This document shows positions 46,282-58,867 of a DNA stretch of 64,000 bases, piece after piece (position 1 is the stretch's first letter; every line of letters starts with the position of its first letter). Position numbers and translations under genes: made by a program. The notes under the pieces were generated by a model that saw only the letters and a list, made by a program, of their open reading frames with translations, made no database searches and was not told the DNA's origin. The stretch is from Hyaloperonospora brassicae (lineage: Eukaryota > Oomycota > Peronosporomycetes > Peronosporales > Peronosporaceae), in assembly GCA_947650285.1 (NCBI GenBank), contig CANTFL010000123.1, positions 33,507 to 97,506 of the forward strand, read 5' to 3'.

Positions 46282-46690
46282 ATGTGCGGTGCACACCAGG
46301 GATGAGATGCTATCAATTTGATATCCGAAAGCCATATCAATTTTGGGGGGTCGACGTATGTCAGCCACCAAATACAAGATCTCTAAAAGTATACTACCGT
46401 AGAGCATTAGTATCTATACTAATACTTTCGCATGACGTGTCCCTTCACATGAGAACAATATATGTATTTGTTACGCTTTTGGACTGTTTAAGACACGTGC
46501 CTTCGCAAGGCGTCTTAGATCGTTAAATAGAGTCAAGGCTTGCTAAGACACAGGCTCCTGAGTACGTTGTGCATTTCTATTCGTTAAATCGTTTAGTCTC
46601 TTATATGAGGACCTGAAGCTTTAAGCTTATTTTTTCGTGCAGTCGAGTTCTTGTAAAGAACGGAATTGCTAAGTAAGTGGAAGTGCTTCC
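46282..46690 (+). repeat. gypsy-B LTR of B2, right piece
   Basis: After the copia target copy the LTR resumes (TGTGCGGTGCACACCAGGG, later CACGTGCCTTCGCAAGGCG), matching B1 LTR positions after TTTGGTGCACACAAGG. The right limit is approximate. Confidence 0.75.
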
Positions 46691-47744
46691 TTTGGCTAGG
46701 AGTCGTACCAGCTCCGCTTCACCCAGGGCTTTGACGATGCGGCTCGAGAATATTTTTAAAAATAGATTATCCGTGCAGATTTGCGCTAATTGTGTCTTGT
46801 ATCATTTTATATCACCAAGAAAAGGCCGTTGTGATACCCGCAACGTCCACTAATTTTATGCGCAATATAGTTCAGCCCGTAAATCGGGACTATTCTGCGT
46901 CGAGTTTGGACCCGCAAATACTGAGGCCGTTTCGACCAGCATTACGTTCTACTTTAAACTGGCTCCAGAATAAAGTGGCTTGGTGCGACCAATTGTGCCG
47001 AAGTTAAGGTTGAAAAAATATCAATCAAACAACTATTTTTTACCGTTCGATAATAGTCGAAGTAAGTCTGAGGGAGCATCAGCTGATCGCCGATGTAGCG
47101 GCGTTGTTGAGGCGCTCTGAATGACGTATGTTGGCTGGTCATTACACCTCTCCGGAAGCTACAATTCTGCGGGCTGTATTAATTTGAGCAAGTCGCATGC
47201 GCAGACCGTTGACAGTGGTGAAGGGTGACAGAGCTGGATCACACCACAAGCGACGTCGTATTGTAGAGCGATTCTGAACAATCGATATGATCAAATATAA
47301 TCTTCCGGGGGGTCTTTCCATACGAAATAAGGCCTTGATGACTTTCGTGTCGGATGTCAAGGATAAGCCTTAATATATGGATGACACAGTGTAGAACACG
47401 ACGTCTTGTAACGCATTCATATTCTGGAGTCGTATGTATGGTGACGAGCAATCTTGGGCAATGATTAATTTCTAGCAACATCAATTTCCGCCCATCGAAG
47501 CGCAACAGGTCTCTTACAAAGATCAATGTTGTATTCAACCATTAGAAAGCTGTTTTATATGACATGAAAGAAAACTTGAAAGTGTGATAAATACCAAAGC
47601 CAATCTGTTGCAGTGCCTTCGTAAAGAGTGTCACACCCACCATACCTGTCTCAGAGGACGCCTTTGCATTGACTAATTTGATAAGGTTAGTCCTACGATG
47701 CAAATACTTTCCAGTCGATCACGTGCTGGCTCACTAGGAATGAC
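46691..47744. other. Intergenic DNA
   Basis: Minus frames at 47142-47538 (about 70 and 99 codons) overlap in different phases and carry no known motif. Nothing else supported. Confidence 0.45.
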
Positions 47745-48134
47745 TGTAACGGGCTGCCCCGTTACATGAAATTGTCACTTCAAGGAAAGTGACAATAAAG
47801 AATATGAAGTTGAATATTCTTTAAACAATATCACCAAAGTGGTGATATTGAAGGGTCGACCAAAGCGTCTGTTCATTGGTTGATATCTTAATGATATCAA
47901 CTCACCAATCGCCGCAAGACGCGCGCAATGAGTGGTGACGAGACGTCACCATACATCCAGTTATATTAGTATAGTTAAACTAAGTCAAACGAAGAGACAG
48001 TAGTTAAAGACCTAATTATATTAATATAACAGTTCTACTTTTACTCTACCTACGCTTCCTTGCTTGCCACGTGTACGCCTGTCGGGGCACCCAAAACCCT
48101 TGCGTTAAGTTACGCAAGGGTGTGCCCCGTTACA
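47745..48134 (+). repeat. Solo gypsy-A LTR
   Basis: 390 bp, TGTAACGGGC to CCCCGTTACA, with ATGAC on both sides (47740-47744 and 48135-48139). No internal sequence remains, so the two LTRs recombined. Its stem ATTGTCACTT/AAGTGACAAT is perfect. Confidence 0.96.
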
Positions 48135-49399
48135 ATGACGGTCTATTCAACTAAATCCTGATGGTATACCGTCAATGAAATTTGCTGAATACCAGGCGTG
48201 GTGCAAGCAAGAATTGTGGTAGGCCCGACTGGTCCAATATTATATATATGTATGCATGCAGCGCATAACTTTCGTATGAGAGCATCGCTCTGATCTTGAC
48301 ATCATCGTAAACAAGCAATCGTTACTTGCTAAGATTTGAAATCGATTCATCTCCGTCGTCTCCACGGACCACGCAAAACCGCCGGCTACATGCAGCGCAT
48401 TAAGTCGATTTGCTGCTCACGCAGATTTAACCCCGATTGAAATCGTGGATGATGCGGGAGAAGACGCACGATTCGAATTTGCGTTTACGCCTTCCATGTT
48501 CATGACGTCCGGATTAGTATCTTAATCATTCGATCGTCTTACGACCGCCGAATCCGGCTACGGATGACGGGAGAGAGACGGAAGTGCGGGCGGACAACAA
48601 GACCACATGGTAGATTCAATGGGAGAGGTGAGCGGTCAGCTCCCACTTAAATAGTGCTACCAATTATAGAAACGTGGAATCACAAAATGTTATGCTTAGG
48701 TCAATTACGATTTGCGCTTGCGGTGTGCTAGAAAATGATTACGTGGCTGATTCGATGTATGTCATAGTGTCAAACAATTTGACCACCAGGATTTGCTGGG
48801 CGTGTATATATGTGTTGAGCTAATATGTATTCGAGTTTGCAATCGCTGAAGTAAGATCAAAAAGATACATTAGAAAGCTTTAGCCAACAATTGAGTGCGA
48901 TTATAGTTTATCGCTTGCTGATGCAATTTGCTCCATGTACTTACTCTCCGCTGCACGTACAGAAACGTGAAATTTCCAGGAAGCTACGTACACTAGGGCC
49001 AATGTATGTGGCTTGTACAGCGTAGGTAATACTATCGGTTGACCTTTGCACCTAGTAGCACTACGTGGTACGTACAACGATAATGACTACTCTAACTAAC
49101 GTAGACGTTTGAGATGAAAAAAAAGATCAGCTTTCAAGCGCTTGTTCTCTTCTCACATTTAATTCATACCAATTAGGATGACATCAAACGTGTGGTAGTG
49201 TAAGATTCTCAGAATTGCTGATGTAATGTTGACTCTTTACTAGTTCCTGTACGACCGACTATGGGAAAGATGCTCCTGTTTTTGTAATCACACTTTCGTA
49301 CCATCTGTCCCCGTTTTCAGGATATGCTGTACTCTTCTCGCGTGACGTGATTAGATGCTAAACTTGACTGTGCTATAATTTGGTGGCGATCGAGTGAGT
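48135..49399. other. Intergenic DNA
   Basis: No open frame of note. The right end may contain the unrecognisable start of the following gypsy relic. Confidence 0.5.
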
Positions 49400-52300
49400 T
49401 ATATCCGACCAATCGAGGTGGTGACGAGGTCATTTAGATCTGCGTACTCGTCGCAGAGGACAAGTGAATCTCTAATGTGTGACCGGAAGTACTATTTTGC
49501 TAAGAACGAACATAGACTCAGCAGCTCATTAATAGAGGAAAGCGATCTCAATGAGAAAACTTAAGAATACGCGAAATACGTCTCTATATCAGTAGTCGCG
49601 CATAAAAATGCCTTCATTCATGGACTTGATCCTACGCAATGCTGAATTCCCTAAAATAAATCCATTCATGTTTTCCAGCGACGTAGGCATCAAAATGAGA
49701 TCTAGGTTAAACCGGGTTCGAAGTAATGCGTCATGAAGGAGTGGCAACTGAATCGTAAATTATATATAGCGGTCGACTAGTTCATTGCTGATTGCTTGGC
49801 TGCGGGCCAAAGAAGGAACTTAATTATCAGCAATCCTTTGGCCTCTCATGCGCGAAAGTACATAGGACACTGGGGGTTAGTGCTCGAATTCATCAAACTG
49901 GATGCTGCGACGGTAGCGGCTGAGAAGCTGTTACGAGAAAGGACGTCATCATAGTTGTCTGGTCCATACTTGCCATCGTATGGTCCATCCATCTGATGGA
50001 ATGCTATCAAAAAAAGGTTAATTATAAATTAAAGAGACATCACGTATACGGGAGTGATCACCCCCCCCCCCCCCGCGGTATGCTCTAGCAGTATTTACTG
50101 ATACCACGAAGGCGTAGTAATCCCCTTCCGCATTCGGCATAAATGTACTGAATATCCTGAGATCGGTGTGCGACATCAGAACCAAATTGCGTTGACGATG
50201 TGTCTGTCTATAGTAGTGCGATAGGCGGAAAGATGGACGTAAACGGTCCTAAAACACATGGTTTCATATTCTTATACTCCTGTGCCATTATGAGTGTAAC
50301 ACGAAAATCAAGAAATGTATATTCGCAGCTAACGAAATACTACTTCTTGTGTGTTGTGGTCAAACACGATGTAAGCCTGGTCCTAAATTTATACAGGCAA
50401 TCACTGACTGGCATGTTCCAATAGATGTCATGTATGTTATCACGTATCTTTGATTATCGACGTACTTGCACAATATGTGCTCTATTACGACGGGTTGACT
50501 AAGCAATTTTATGTATTTGTTTTAAAAAATTTAAGTGGTCACGGAACGATCGCGGTCAGTGTTTTTTAAAGGTAATAATAATTGATAGATGCGATCGCTC
50601 GTTTAGGCGATTTCAGATCAGGACAAAAGATAATCTGTGGAATGTGACACCATCGATTATGCAATTGCCTGTTCGTTGATATAATATGATAAAAATGCGT
50701 CCAAAGTGTCGCCTACTATGATTGCTTCAGCTGCAACTAAATTTGTTAAATTTACCTCTGCCCGAAGACAAAGGAACTATTTGATTGCATGATAAGGAAT
50801 TAACTATTTGTTATGGGGTTTGCACTGGCTAAGTTCGCGTCTCTGTCTTCAAAGAATACCGTATTGTTATTTATGTAAACCATTCGTCGTTACGCACGTC
50901 TGTTAATGCTACCTTCCTCTTGCAAATGATAACGAGGTGGATGTGGTTTCTCGCGGAAGATGACGTTTCTGTGAATCTTCGGTTAATGAGACTTCATGCG
51001 TCGCTATAGCACTCACCGGCCGGTCTGGTATCGAGTCGGCTTCATCAACAAAAAATGAATTAATCTTACTGGTAAACACTATTGAGCATCGTCTTGTCGC
51101 CGGGCATTATCGCTGACGTGAGACAAGCGTACGTCTCACTAAAATAACTTGTGCCTCTGACGGATTATTTCTACATTACATTTCGGCAAGCATTCAATGG
51201 ATTTCCAGGAGCGAATCGGTCGTCGTTCGACCTAAACACGACCTTCAATGGACTGCTGTTTGTACACTGAAGTCTTTGACCCCACACCACGTGTTGACAT
51301 TTACAATTGAAATCATCTTCATCGGCCGGATATTTACAATAATTGTATTGTTAAGAAGTTCGTACCGTAGCCGCATATGGACTGATGTTACATTCAGTGA
51401 GGCCTTTTACTGGCCATAGCAGTACCAGTTCACACGTTATTGCGCGGGTTTTCATCAGATTTTTTAAGAGTCTTCCTTGCACCTTATCATCCTCCACTAT
51501 TGATATTAAACTGCAAACAGCCCTTTCCAAGATTTTTTATCCTCAGTACATCAAAGAAGATCTTATAATCGGATGTTCTTACGTTTGTTGATGGGGTTTA
51601 ATATGTTATATCTTGTCGCAGTGACATAATCAATCACAGCCGAGGTCTACGCTTCATTATTGATCGACAATTACTTTCGTTTCTGTATGATACATCAAAA
51701 ATCCTTTTCTAATTAATACCTTAGGTTGCCAGCGGAATTTTGACATTCGTTTACCGTTAAATACCAAAATTGTTGATGTTTTCAGCTCTTGACCGCCCAA
51801 AAAGGTTCAGGTTTAACGTGCCAATAGTATCGTGCAAGAGATGCTTTGATTATTGTTTAATCAGTTAAAAATGAGTGATAAATACCGTCGATTAAATTTA
51901 CCATCCACCACCCGGTGCACGCGTCGAACGCGCAAACACCGTCTGTCGTGAATGTTTTGCTCCTTCTACGCACCTTCAAATTAATAGAGTGTAAATCTTG
52001 ATTGAGAGATCGGAACACATCGAAGAAAAACCGATGTGGCTCCTGCTGATTACGCACCCAAGTAAACGCGACGCGACCGATGCAGATGCCGATGTTGTTG
52101 GCGTTGAAGAAGACATAGCTCGTAACCGTGTTTTATAATTATTGCCGAATTTAATGATAATGAATATTATACTATATTCAGCATCACCATAGAATAAATT
52201 ACTAGTGGAGTTTATGACGTCTTAACGACATAGAGTGTGATCTCTCCGCAATTTGATGAAAGAGTGCTGACAAACACATGGGATATTCACTAAGAGTATT

Positions 52301-53700
52301 CCTAGCACAAGAATAGAATTGGCCTGTTTCGTCCGAGGATTTTTGTCAGAAGCGTTGAATTGACGATATGCAGGCGAACCATGGAAGAACAAATGCTTTT
52401 TAATCTAATTTAGCTAAGGAATTGTCACCATATATAGTATTTTTACTTAATAATGAAGTGACTAATGTGGGCATCAGCAAATAAATGTCCATTTAAGTCG
52501 TCCCATTTTGGATCATTCGCTGATTAGTCAACGTATACACGACTGTTCTGCCTTGTAAGTTTCACTTGCCTTCTACATCCCACGTCAACTGTCTACACCC
52601 GCAATGCCAGACTGCTATTTAAGTCAGACAAAAGCGGTGTCTATCATCCTCAGGATGATTCATCAGATTCCAGCGTTTGCGATCCAGGCGTTTGATATAG
52701 TCGTGTAAGATTAAACTTTTGAGCTTAATTTATACATTTCCCTACAAAGGACTATCAACTGTTCACGAAGATGGTACAAATCCATCGTTCTGTGATCAGA
52801 TATATGAATATATATTCGGTACGATTTATTCCCGGTCAGCGCTTTGCCTACGAATAGTATCGGTCAGGGTCCGCCTCAGCCCTGCTCCTATTTGAGACCC
52901 TCGCGTAGACCTTACGACAAGAATATCATCCCGTCGAGATTAATTTAGTCCGACTACTAGCCGAGACAGGTCTTCCCTCATTCCCTCCATCCTATGGTGG
53001 GATCGCGCTGGTCTCAAAGATTTTCAGGTAGGAAACGTCGAAGCATTCAACGTGAAGGAACAATTAAAGAATGGCATCGTCAGATGGCGCGAGTTGCCGA
53101 ATGCGTGCGGTAAGTATAGTCGAGACTCTCATTCAATATTTGAAGTGGTTGAGCTCGTTTATAAGTGCAATAGAGCTTACCCCGTGGTTTAAAAATGCCA
53201 GCTGGAAAAAAATTCCGTTATTGCCCTTGATGGGAAATATAAGATGCGCTTTCTTCTCATACCTCACGGAATATAGGCGCACTCCGATTAGTCTAATCAG
53301 AGAGGTAGGAATCCCTAGGGCATGCTTATATTATCAGTACACCTTGAAGAGTGGCCGCTTCAAGAGTGATAGTGAATTTTCGTCTGTAGAAAATACGTGC
53401 AATCTATACTGTGCAACGGTCGAAGTGCATTTATCATATCGACTGCACGATGACGTAAGTGTTTTAATCGAGGCGTCGAAGCCAATGCACTCAAAGTTGT
53501 GTGAAATTTGGTCCATGTCTATATATTCTCTTCACCTCGACGATTTCGATCGTCGTAGTACCATCGATGTCTGATGAAACCGTCATGGTATACCTCGAGA
53601 ATCTCATATAACACTTACAAAACCAACACCCGCAAATGCTTTCTGTTATAAGGAAGAATCTTTGATATTGGTGTTGCGACATTTTAAGCGTGCGTCATTC
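49400..53700 (+). mobile_element. gypsy-A relic: pre-RT to antisense region
   Basis: Alignable in pieces to A2. GTACTCGTCGCAGAGGACAA (49445) matches 19840. RT lies around 49740-50170 and GGCGGAAAGATGGACGTAAA at 50225 matches the post-FDD region. RNase H is at 50530-51010, integrase 51380-52350, and a GTACCATCGATGTCTGA block near 53560 matches the antisense ORF region. Strongly mutated, no coding capacity. A C14 run (50061-50074) replaces a C5 of A2. Confidence 0.72.
50061..50074 (+). repeat. Poly-C tract (14 bases)
   Basis: Fourteen C residues inside the RT relic; the homologous site in A2 (20455-20460) has five. Confidence 0.9.
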
Positions 53701-56264
53701 CATATGTAGTCGCAAGAATCTGTTCATCACCTGCGATAGCGTAGATTATATAATTATCATTATACAAATTTGAAAACTCTTGATGCTTCTTGTCCATACA
53801 TCGAGTCCCATGCTACTTCAGTTCATAATTTAAATTTCTTATATAGCACGTAAACGCCCTATTTGATCTCGGCTCTTTTCAATCTTTTTGGTTAAGACAT
53901 GTCGGCCAAGACGACGGCTACCCAATTAAACAATGTCAAATGCAAAATTTAAATGGAAGAGTAGATAGAAGCGTGGTCTTACTATCGAAAATTAACAACA
54001 CATTTTGTGTACGCAGTAATATTCAAAGCAACTTTTACTTTGTGCTATACGAGCAGAAAGTATGTACCTGGTACAAGAAGGGGTTTATGAATGAATAAAT
54101 GTAACGGAATGTAAAGGTAGCAGGCACGTGTCGATTTCATCAAATCGTATATATCTGTAGCACATTCATTATTATTATTATTATCTGATGTAGGTCGTCC
54201 ACTTTTTTCTTAGCGGTACATTTGTTAAATATTGCAAATTTAAGTGCCTCAATCCTTTTTATACTCGATGTTTTATATTGGCTAATTTTTTGATTTGATA
54301 ATTCTCTTTAATTATATAGCGTATAATACACTCCTCCGATTTTGCATATTTCGCGTACTTTTTTGAAATTGTGGTGCATTGTTGTGTAATGTATAAGTGT
54401 ACATGTATTTATTGCTAATGTTAATATAACTTTTTTTGGCTTATAAGCTTTTAATAAGATTGCTGATTGAATTTCGGATCATTGTACGAGTCATGCTGTG
54501 CAACTACAAAATATTGCGAAATAATGATTGAGACATCTCCATCAAACCCAATGTATCAGAATTAAAATACGACTGTTATACCACGTTCTGGCGCAGCATG
54601 AGTGATGTAGTCGTCTTTTGACAGGAAGAAACCAGTAATGTTGATTTTACGTTTACACAAGCTATCCGTTTTCTTAGTGTTACGCGATTAGTTATGTGTA
54701 CTGTTGTGTGTGCAAAACTACCATGGTACGAAGCCATTCTACAGTCATATATTGCTATTTTGCGAAATGTTTTGCTACCCGTTTGTTGATGAAGTAGTCC
54801 GTTCTGGCTAAAACCCTGAACAGGTTATCAATATCTAGTGATAATCCATGTGCCTGTTGGAATAAGCAGCGACTACAAACCACGGTTGGAACGGTCTGAT
54901 CGACTGTAAACATTTCTGTATATGCCGTCACACAATTAAATTATCACTATTTGTAATATTTTTGTCTTGTTACGTAAGTGTCAGAGCCCGGTGAGATGAC
55001 GAATAATATATGTTCGTCGAGCTTTATCTCAATTCACTTCATATGACACTTCGGGAATTCAAACATGCAACGAAGCATATTTGATTTGTATGCATATACT
55101 GCTTCATTGATTGTAAGGATGAGACCCCGTCACATGCTGTTGTCATCTACCTGAATGCCATTTTATAATATGCGCGGGCCTGCTCTGTATCTTGTTCTGA
55201 AGATATGTGTTAAAAATTACCAGCAGATTCAAGAGATGAACAGACTCGTGAATAAATTATGTGATCGATTAGAGATTAGGGGGTTATTCGTTAAGCTTGA
55301 AATAGCTTTGGTGTTGCCGAATGTGTCGTGTGAGATACCCAAGTCTATTTTTGCTATTTTACAAAGGCAACGGAATATGATTTGGTGTCGCAGTTGAGAA
55401 AACACGTAAATGATTTATATGGCTGGTATTGTAAGGTAACATCTGCAGCAACGAAGAAAGATTGATGGCGTGGAATAGATATAGAGCATAAGGAAAGCAG
55501 GTTTTCGCGTATGCTGCCCAGTAAGTAGGTATGCACTGGTCTGGTTGTATTTAAATAAGTATTACAGTTGACCGCTCTTGCAATGCATGTCAACCAGTGA
55601 AGAGCTAATCTGCGTTGGTCAATGCACATTAGCAAGGTCTCAGGCCATCATCTTCATCGACTACGTTCTATTACGGTTTCGGAATTCATAGTTGATAACT
55701 TCGACCACGCCACATATATATATATATATTTATATATATATTAAAAGGGATTCATCCAAGTAAAACTCTCCCATGAAGTCATGTTGTGTTGTTTTAGTGT
55801 AAAAATAGGTATCTGATTCGAAACAAATTTCTCGCTGCGAGCCTACCGTTTACATGCGAAGCGAACAGAATAAAGATGGAACAATTCTAAAGGCGACGAT
55901 GCTACTTATGGCAGTATCAAGATGCGAGACCCCGATTCATTGCATCAATCAGTAGATATAATTTTTTCAATCCAAACTTTGTCGCTTGTAAGCCAGTCAC
56001 GTTCATGTATGCGTGAAACAATATCATCATTAGCACCATACATGATGTATGTGGTGCAGCGAAGCCTCACTCTAACATCTATGTATAGGTATACTCGTCA
56101 CCTTGCGAAGAAAACTAGTTTCGTATCTATAGATTGCAATAGTGTTGGCGCAAAACATACAGCAAAAATTCCTACGAACGAATGACACTCACTCATTACT
56201 TTTAGTAGTGACTATTGATTCAGTTATTATTGGCTGATAATGACTATGTATCGGCTATTAAAAC
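53701..56264. other. AT-rich intergenic DNA with microsatellites
   Basis: An ATT-type run lies near 54168-54184 and an AT/TA run at 55713-55742. Frames at 55155-55397 and 55354-55635 show no motif. No gene supported. Confidence 0.55.
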
Positions 56265-56796
56265 TGTAACGGGGTTACACGTCGGCTGGTAGTCGACAAT
56301 AGATTTGGTGCACACAAGGGATGGGATCCCCTATTCAAGATATATCAGAACACAGTATCAATTGTTGAAGACTGATGTCTGTCAACCATTGATTACGAGA
56401 TCATCTAATATATTTTATTCAGGAAATTAGCGAGTAGGTTTATTACGTTGTTCTAAGGTGTTCTTTTAGGTTAAAAGAGAAATAAAATTTGGTTCCCATT
56501 TTGATCCGATAGACACGTGCCTCTTTGAAGCGTCTTGCGATCGTTAAGGAGGTAGCAACGCCTCGTAAGGCAGCTACCCCTTGTGCCCTCGGTGCGTCTG
56601 ATTCTTTGAATCGTTTGGTCTGCCTGGAACAGGGACCGTAAGCTCTCTGAGCTTGTTGACTCTTTGAGTCGGGTTCTTTGAACCAAGCCTTAGCTCTCTG
56701 AGCTGTTGACGTTTTGAGTCGGGTTCTCTGAATCTTAAGTTGCTCATTGAGCTTAAATTCTTCCTTTGAATGAAGGAGCTGTGTAGCTCCGTCACA
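56265..56796 (+). repeat. 5' LTR of gypsy-B copy B1
   Basis: Starts TGTAACGGGG, ends CCGTCACA. The right third contains a series of mini-hairpins with TTT/TCT loops (56600-56734). Confidence 0.94.
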
Positions 56797-56852
56797 ACCG
56801 GTAGCACTAGTAGTCAATCTAATTTTGAGTCGGTAACTACTGATCCTCTGTG

Positions 56853-57813
56853 ATGGTGGAGCAATCCACACGCCTCTCCAAAGCCCAAAATGTCGCGCTT
56901 GATAAGCTGACCACGGCCGTAAGCCCAGAATATTTAGTGTTTCTAGCTGCACAAGGTCCCGATGTGCTCAATACACGATTCGAGACCTTCATGCAGGATG
57001 AGAAGGCCCTTTTAGGGCAGGTTCAAAACCAAGTAGCGTCGGCTATGCCAACACGCTACGTGGCAATGCCACCAGAAGAGGCTAAGCCTCGTTCCCTTCG
57101 GTTGGACGTCAAACATTACTCTGGGAAGGAGGGGAAAGCCTCACTTTCTGGATCTATGATATTGAGATGGCCATGAGCTCTGGTCTTATCTCACTGGAGT
57201 ACCAGCGGGTCTCGCTGGATACCTCCAAGCTCGATGGAAGAGCTAGAGAGTGGGCTTTGACGTGTGGCACGTTTGTCGACTTGGCGTTTCCAACATAGGA
57301 TTCTCTCAAGCTGGACCTACTGCTAGTTTCCTCGCCGCCTAACCAGGCTTATCGCGTGCGCTCACGCTTCTTGTCTACTCGTCAGGGTAAGAATGAGCTA
57401 ATGGAAAATGGTCAAGAGTTAAGAACTCTGATGGCTGCTATGCAGTCTGACCCTATCGCGGAGACAGTCTGTGTGACTGTCTACATGGAAGGTCTTCGTA
57501 ATGGCGTGTACAGGACCGAGGTGTTTCTTGTCCATTCCTCTACTTTTGAGGAAGATGTTAGCATCGCTCATAATGCTGAGCACAAATTCAAGTCGGCCAG
57601 ACTTGGTTGGAATGGGTACAACCCAAGCTTTGCGAGGGCAACCTCTGCGATCACCTCGACTTAGTGTAAACCAGATCCGATGGATCTTAGCTATGCTGAA
57701 GATGTAGGTGAAGCGGAGCTTCATGTTGCAAAACAACGACAGGAAGTGGGACGCTGTTATATGTGCGGAAGAACTAAACACTTGCGTCCCACTTGTCCTT
57801 TGCGTAAGCAATA
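56853..57813 (+). pseudogene. gypsy-B gag (broken)
   Basis: ATG at 56853 (MVEQSTRLSKAQNVALDK). The capsid-like part continues through KPRSLRLDVKHYSGKEG, then a frameshift near 57130 moves to IYDIEMAMSSGLISLEYQR. A TAG near 57297 and another near 57662 interrupt. The matched frame later gives FLSTRQGKNELMENGQELRT and ends in a CCHC knuckle, CYMCGRTKHLRPTC (near 57750-57795), then a TAA. Same build as the gypsy-A gag, with low sequence similarity. Confidence 0.87.
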
Positions 57814-57989
57814 ACCGACTCATATGGGTCGAAACCCCAGCCACAACCAGAACCTGTTATGGCACGGGGAGACGTCGACACCCAGTAGGTGCGGGGCGCC
57901 CTACTGGGGTAGAACTGAGTTCGGTCACTTCTCTACGAGATAGAGTGAAACAGGGCTTAGCCCCACTGAGCTCTGCGCCCGCCAGCACA

Positions 57990-58346
57990 GAGCGTGGATA
58001 TAAGCCTGGCTTGTTAGTCGCCGATGCGAAAGTTAAAGGCTTTGAGTAGCATTGGTCGATCTTAATCGACTCCGGAGCATCATGCAATTATGCTCGACGT
58101 CGTTCCCTGGAGCTAAGTCAGCGATATGCTGAAGCTCTCAAAGCGCATGAAGGTGATTCGATCACCGTTCGTATAGCAACTGGTAGTTGCGTCACGGTGC
58201 CTAAAGTTCCGTTGAACTTAGGCGTGAAGTTTTTGGACTTTGACAGCATTGAACGCTTTCTTGTCCTCGATTTTTATTCAAGATATGATCTCATCCTAGG
58301 TATGGCTTGGCTTGAACGCCATGAGCCATGGATTGATTGGGGCTAA
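57990..58346 (+). pseudogene. gypsy-B retropepsin-like protease region
   Basis: Canonical LIDSGASCNYARRRSLEL near 58060-58110, and LILGMAWLERHEPWIDWG near 58290-58343, followed by TAA. A TAG just before (58046-58048) separates it from the upstream frame. It would process the polyprotein. Confidence 0.85.
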
Positions 58347-58867
58347 GACCTTAGGCGCCACGCGCAACGTTCCTAGCGAAGCTTCGGGGAGTCAAGAACC
58401 CACCTTTGCTAGAAAAAAAAGCGCTATTGGCGCTAGCCATTGACGGAAGATGTCAATGTGCTGGATAGTGGTATGTCAGATTAAATTAAACTCCAATGTC
58501 AATGATATTAATATTGAGCGGAGCTCTTTCACCGTGCGTGAATAGGGTTATACTCCGTTAAGTGATACTCGTTGTGATACTAAGTCACTGCATGATGCAG
58601 GCATGGCTAGCCTAGGACCGATATATCAAGAATGTAATTCCTCTGATGTGAGTAGGATTGCACGTGAAATTCCACCGAGTGAGGGCGGCCGAGGTGGCAC
58701 CTCACTGAATGTCGGTAATGACATTGATGGAGAGAAGCCAGAGTGTTAAGGGCTAGGACCGAATGATGTACGTGAAGTGGTACGTGTAAATCCACTGGGT
58801 AGTGTTCGAATTACGTAACTCTTCACGAGATGTCGTTCAAGACATAAGGCATCGAATATAGCTTGCT

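Noticed and set aside
55713..55742. AT repeat as a replication origin or scaffold site
   Set aside because: A simple microsatellite explains it; no other supporting signal.
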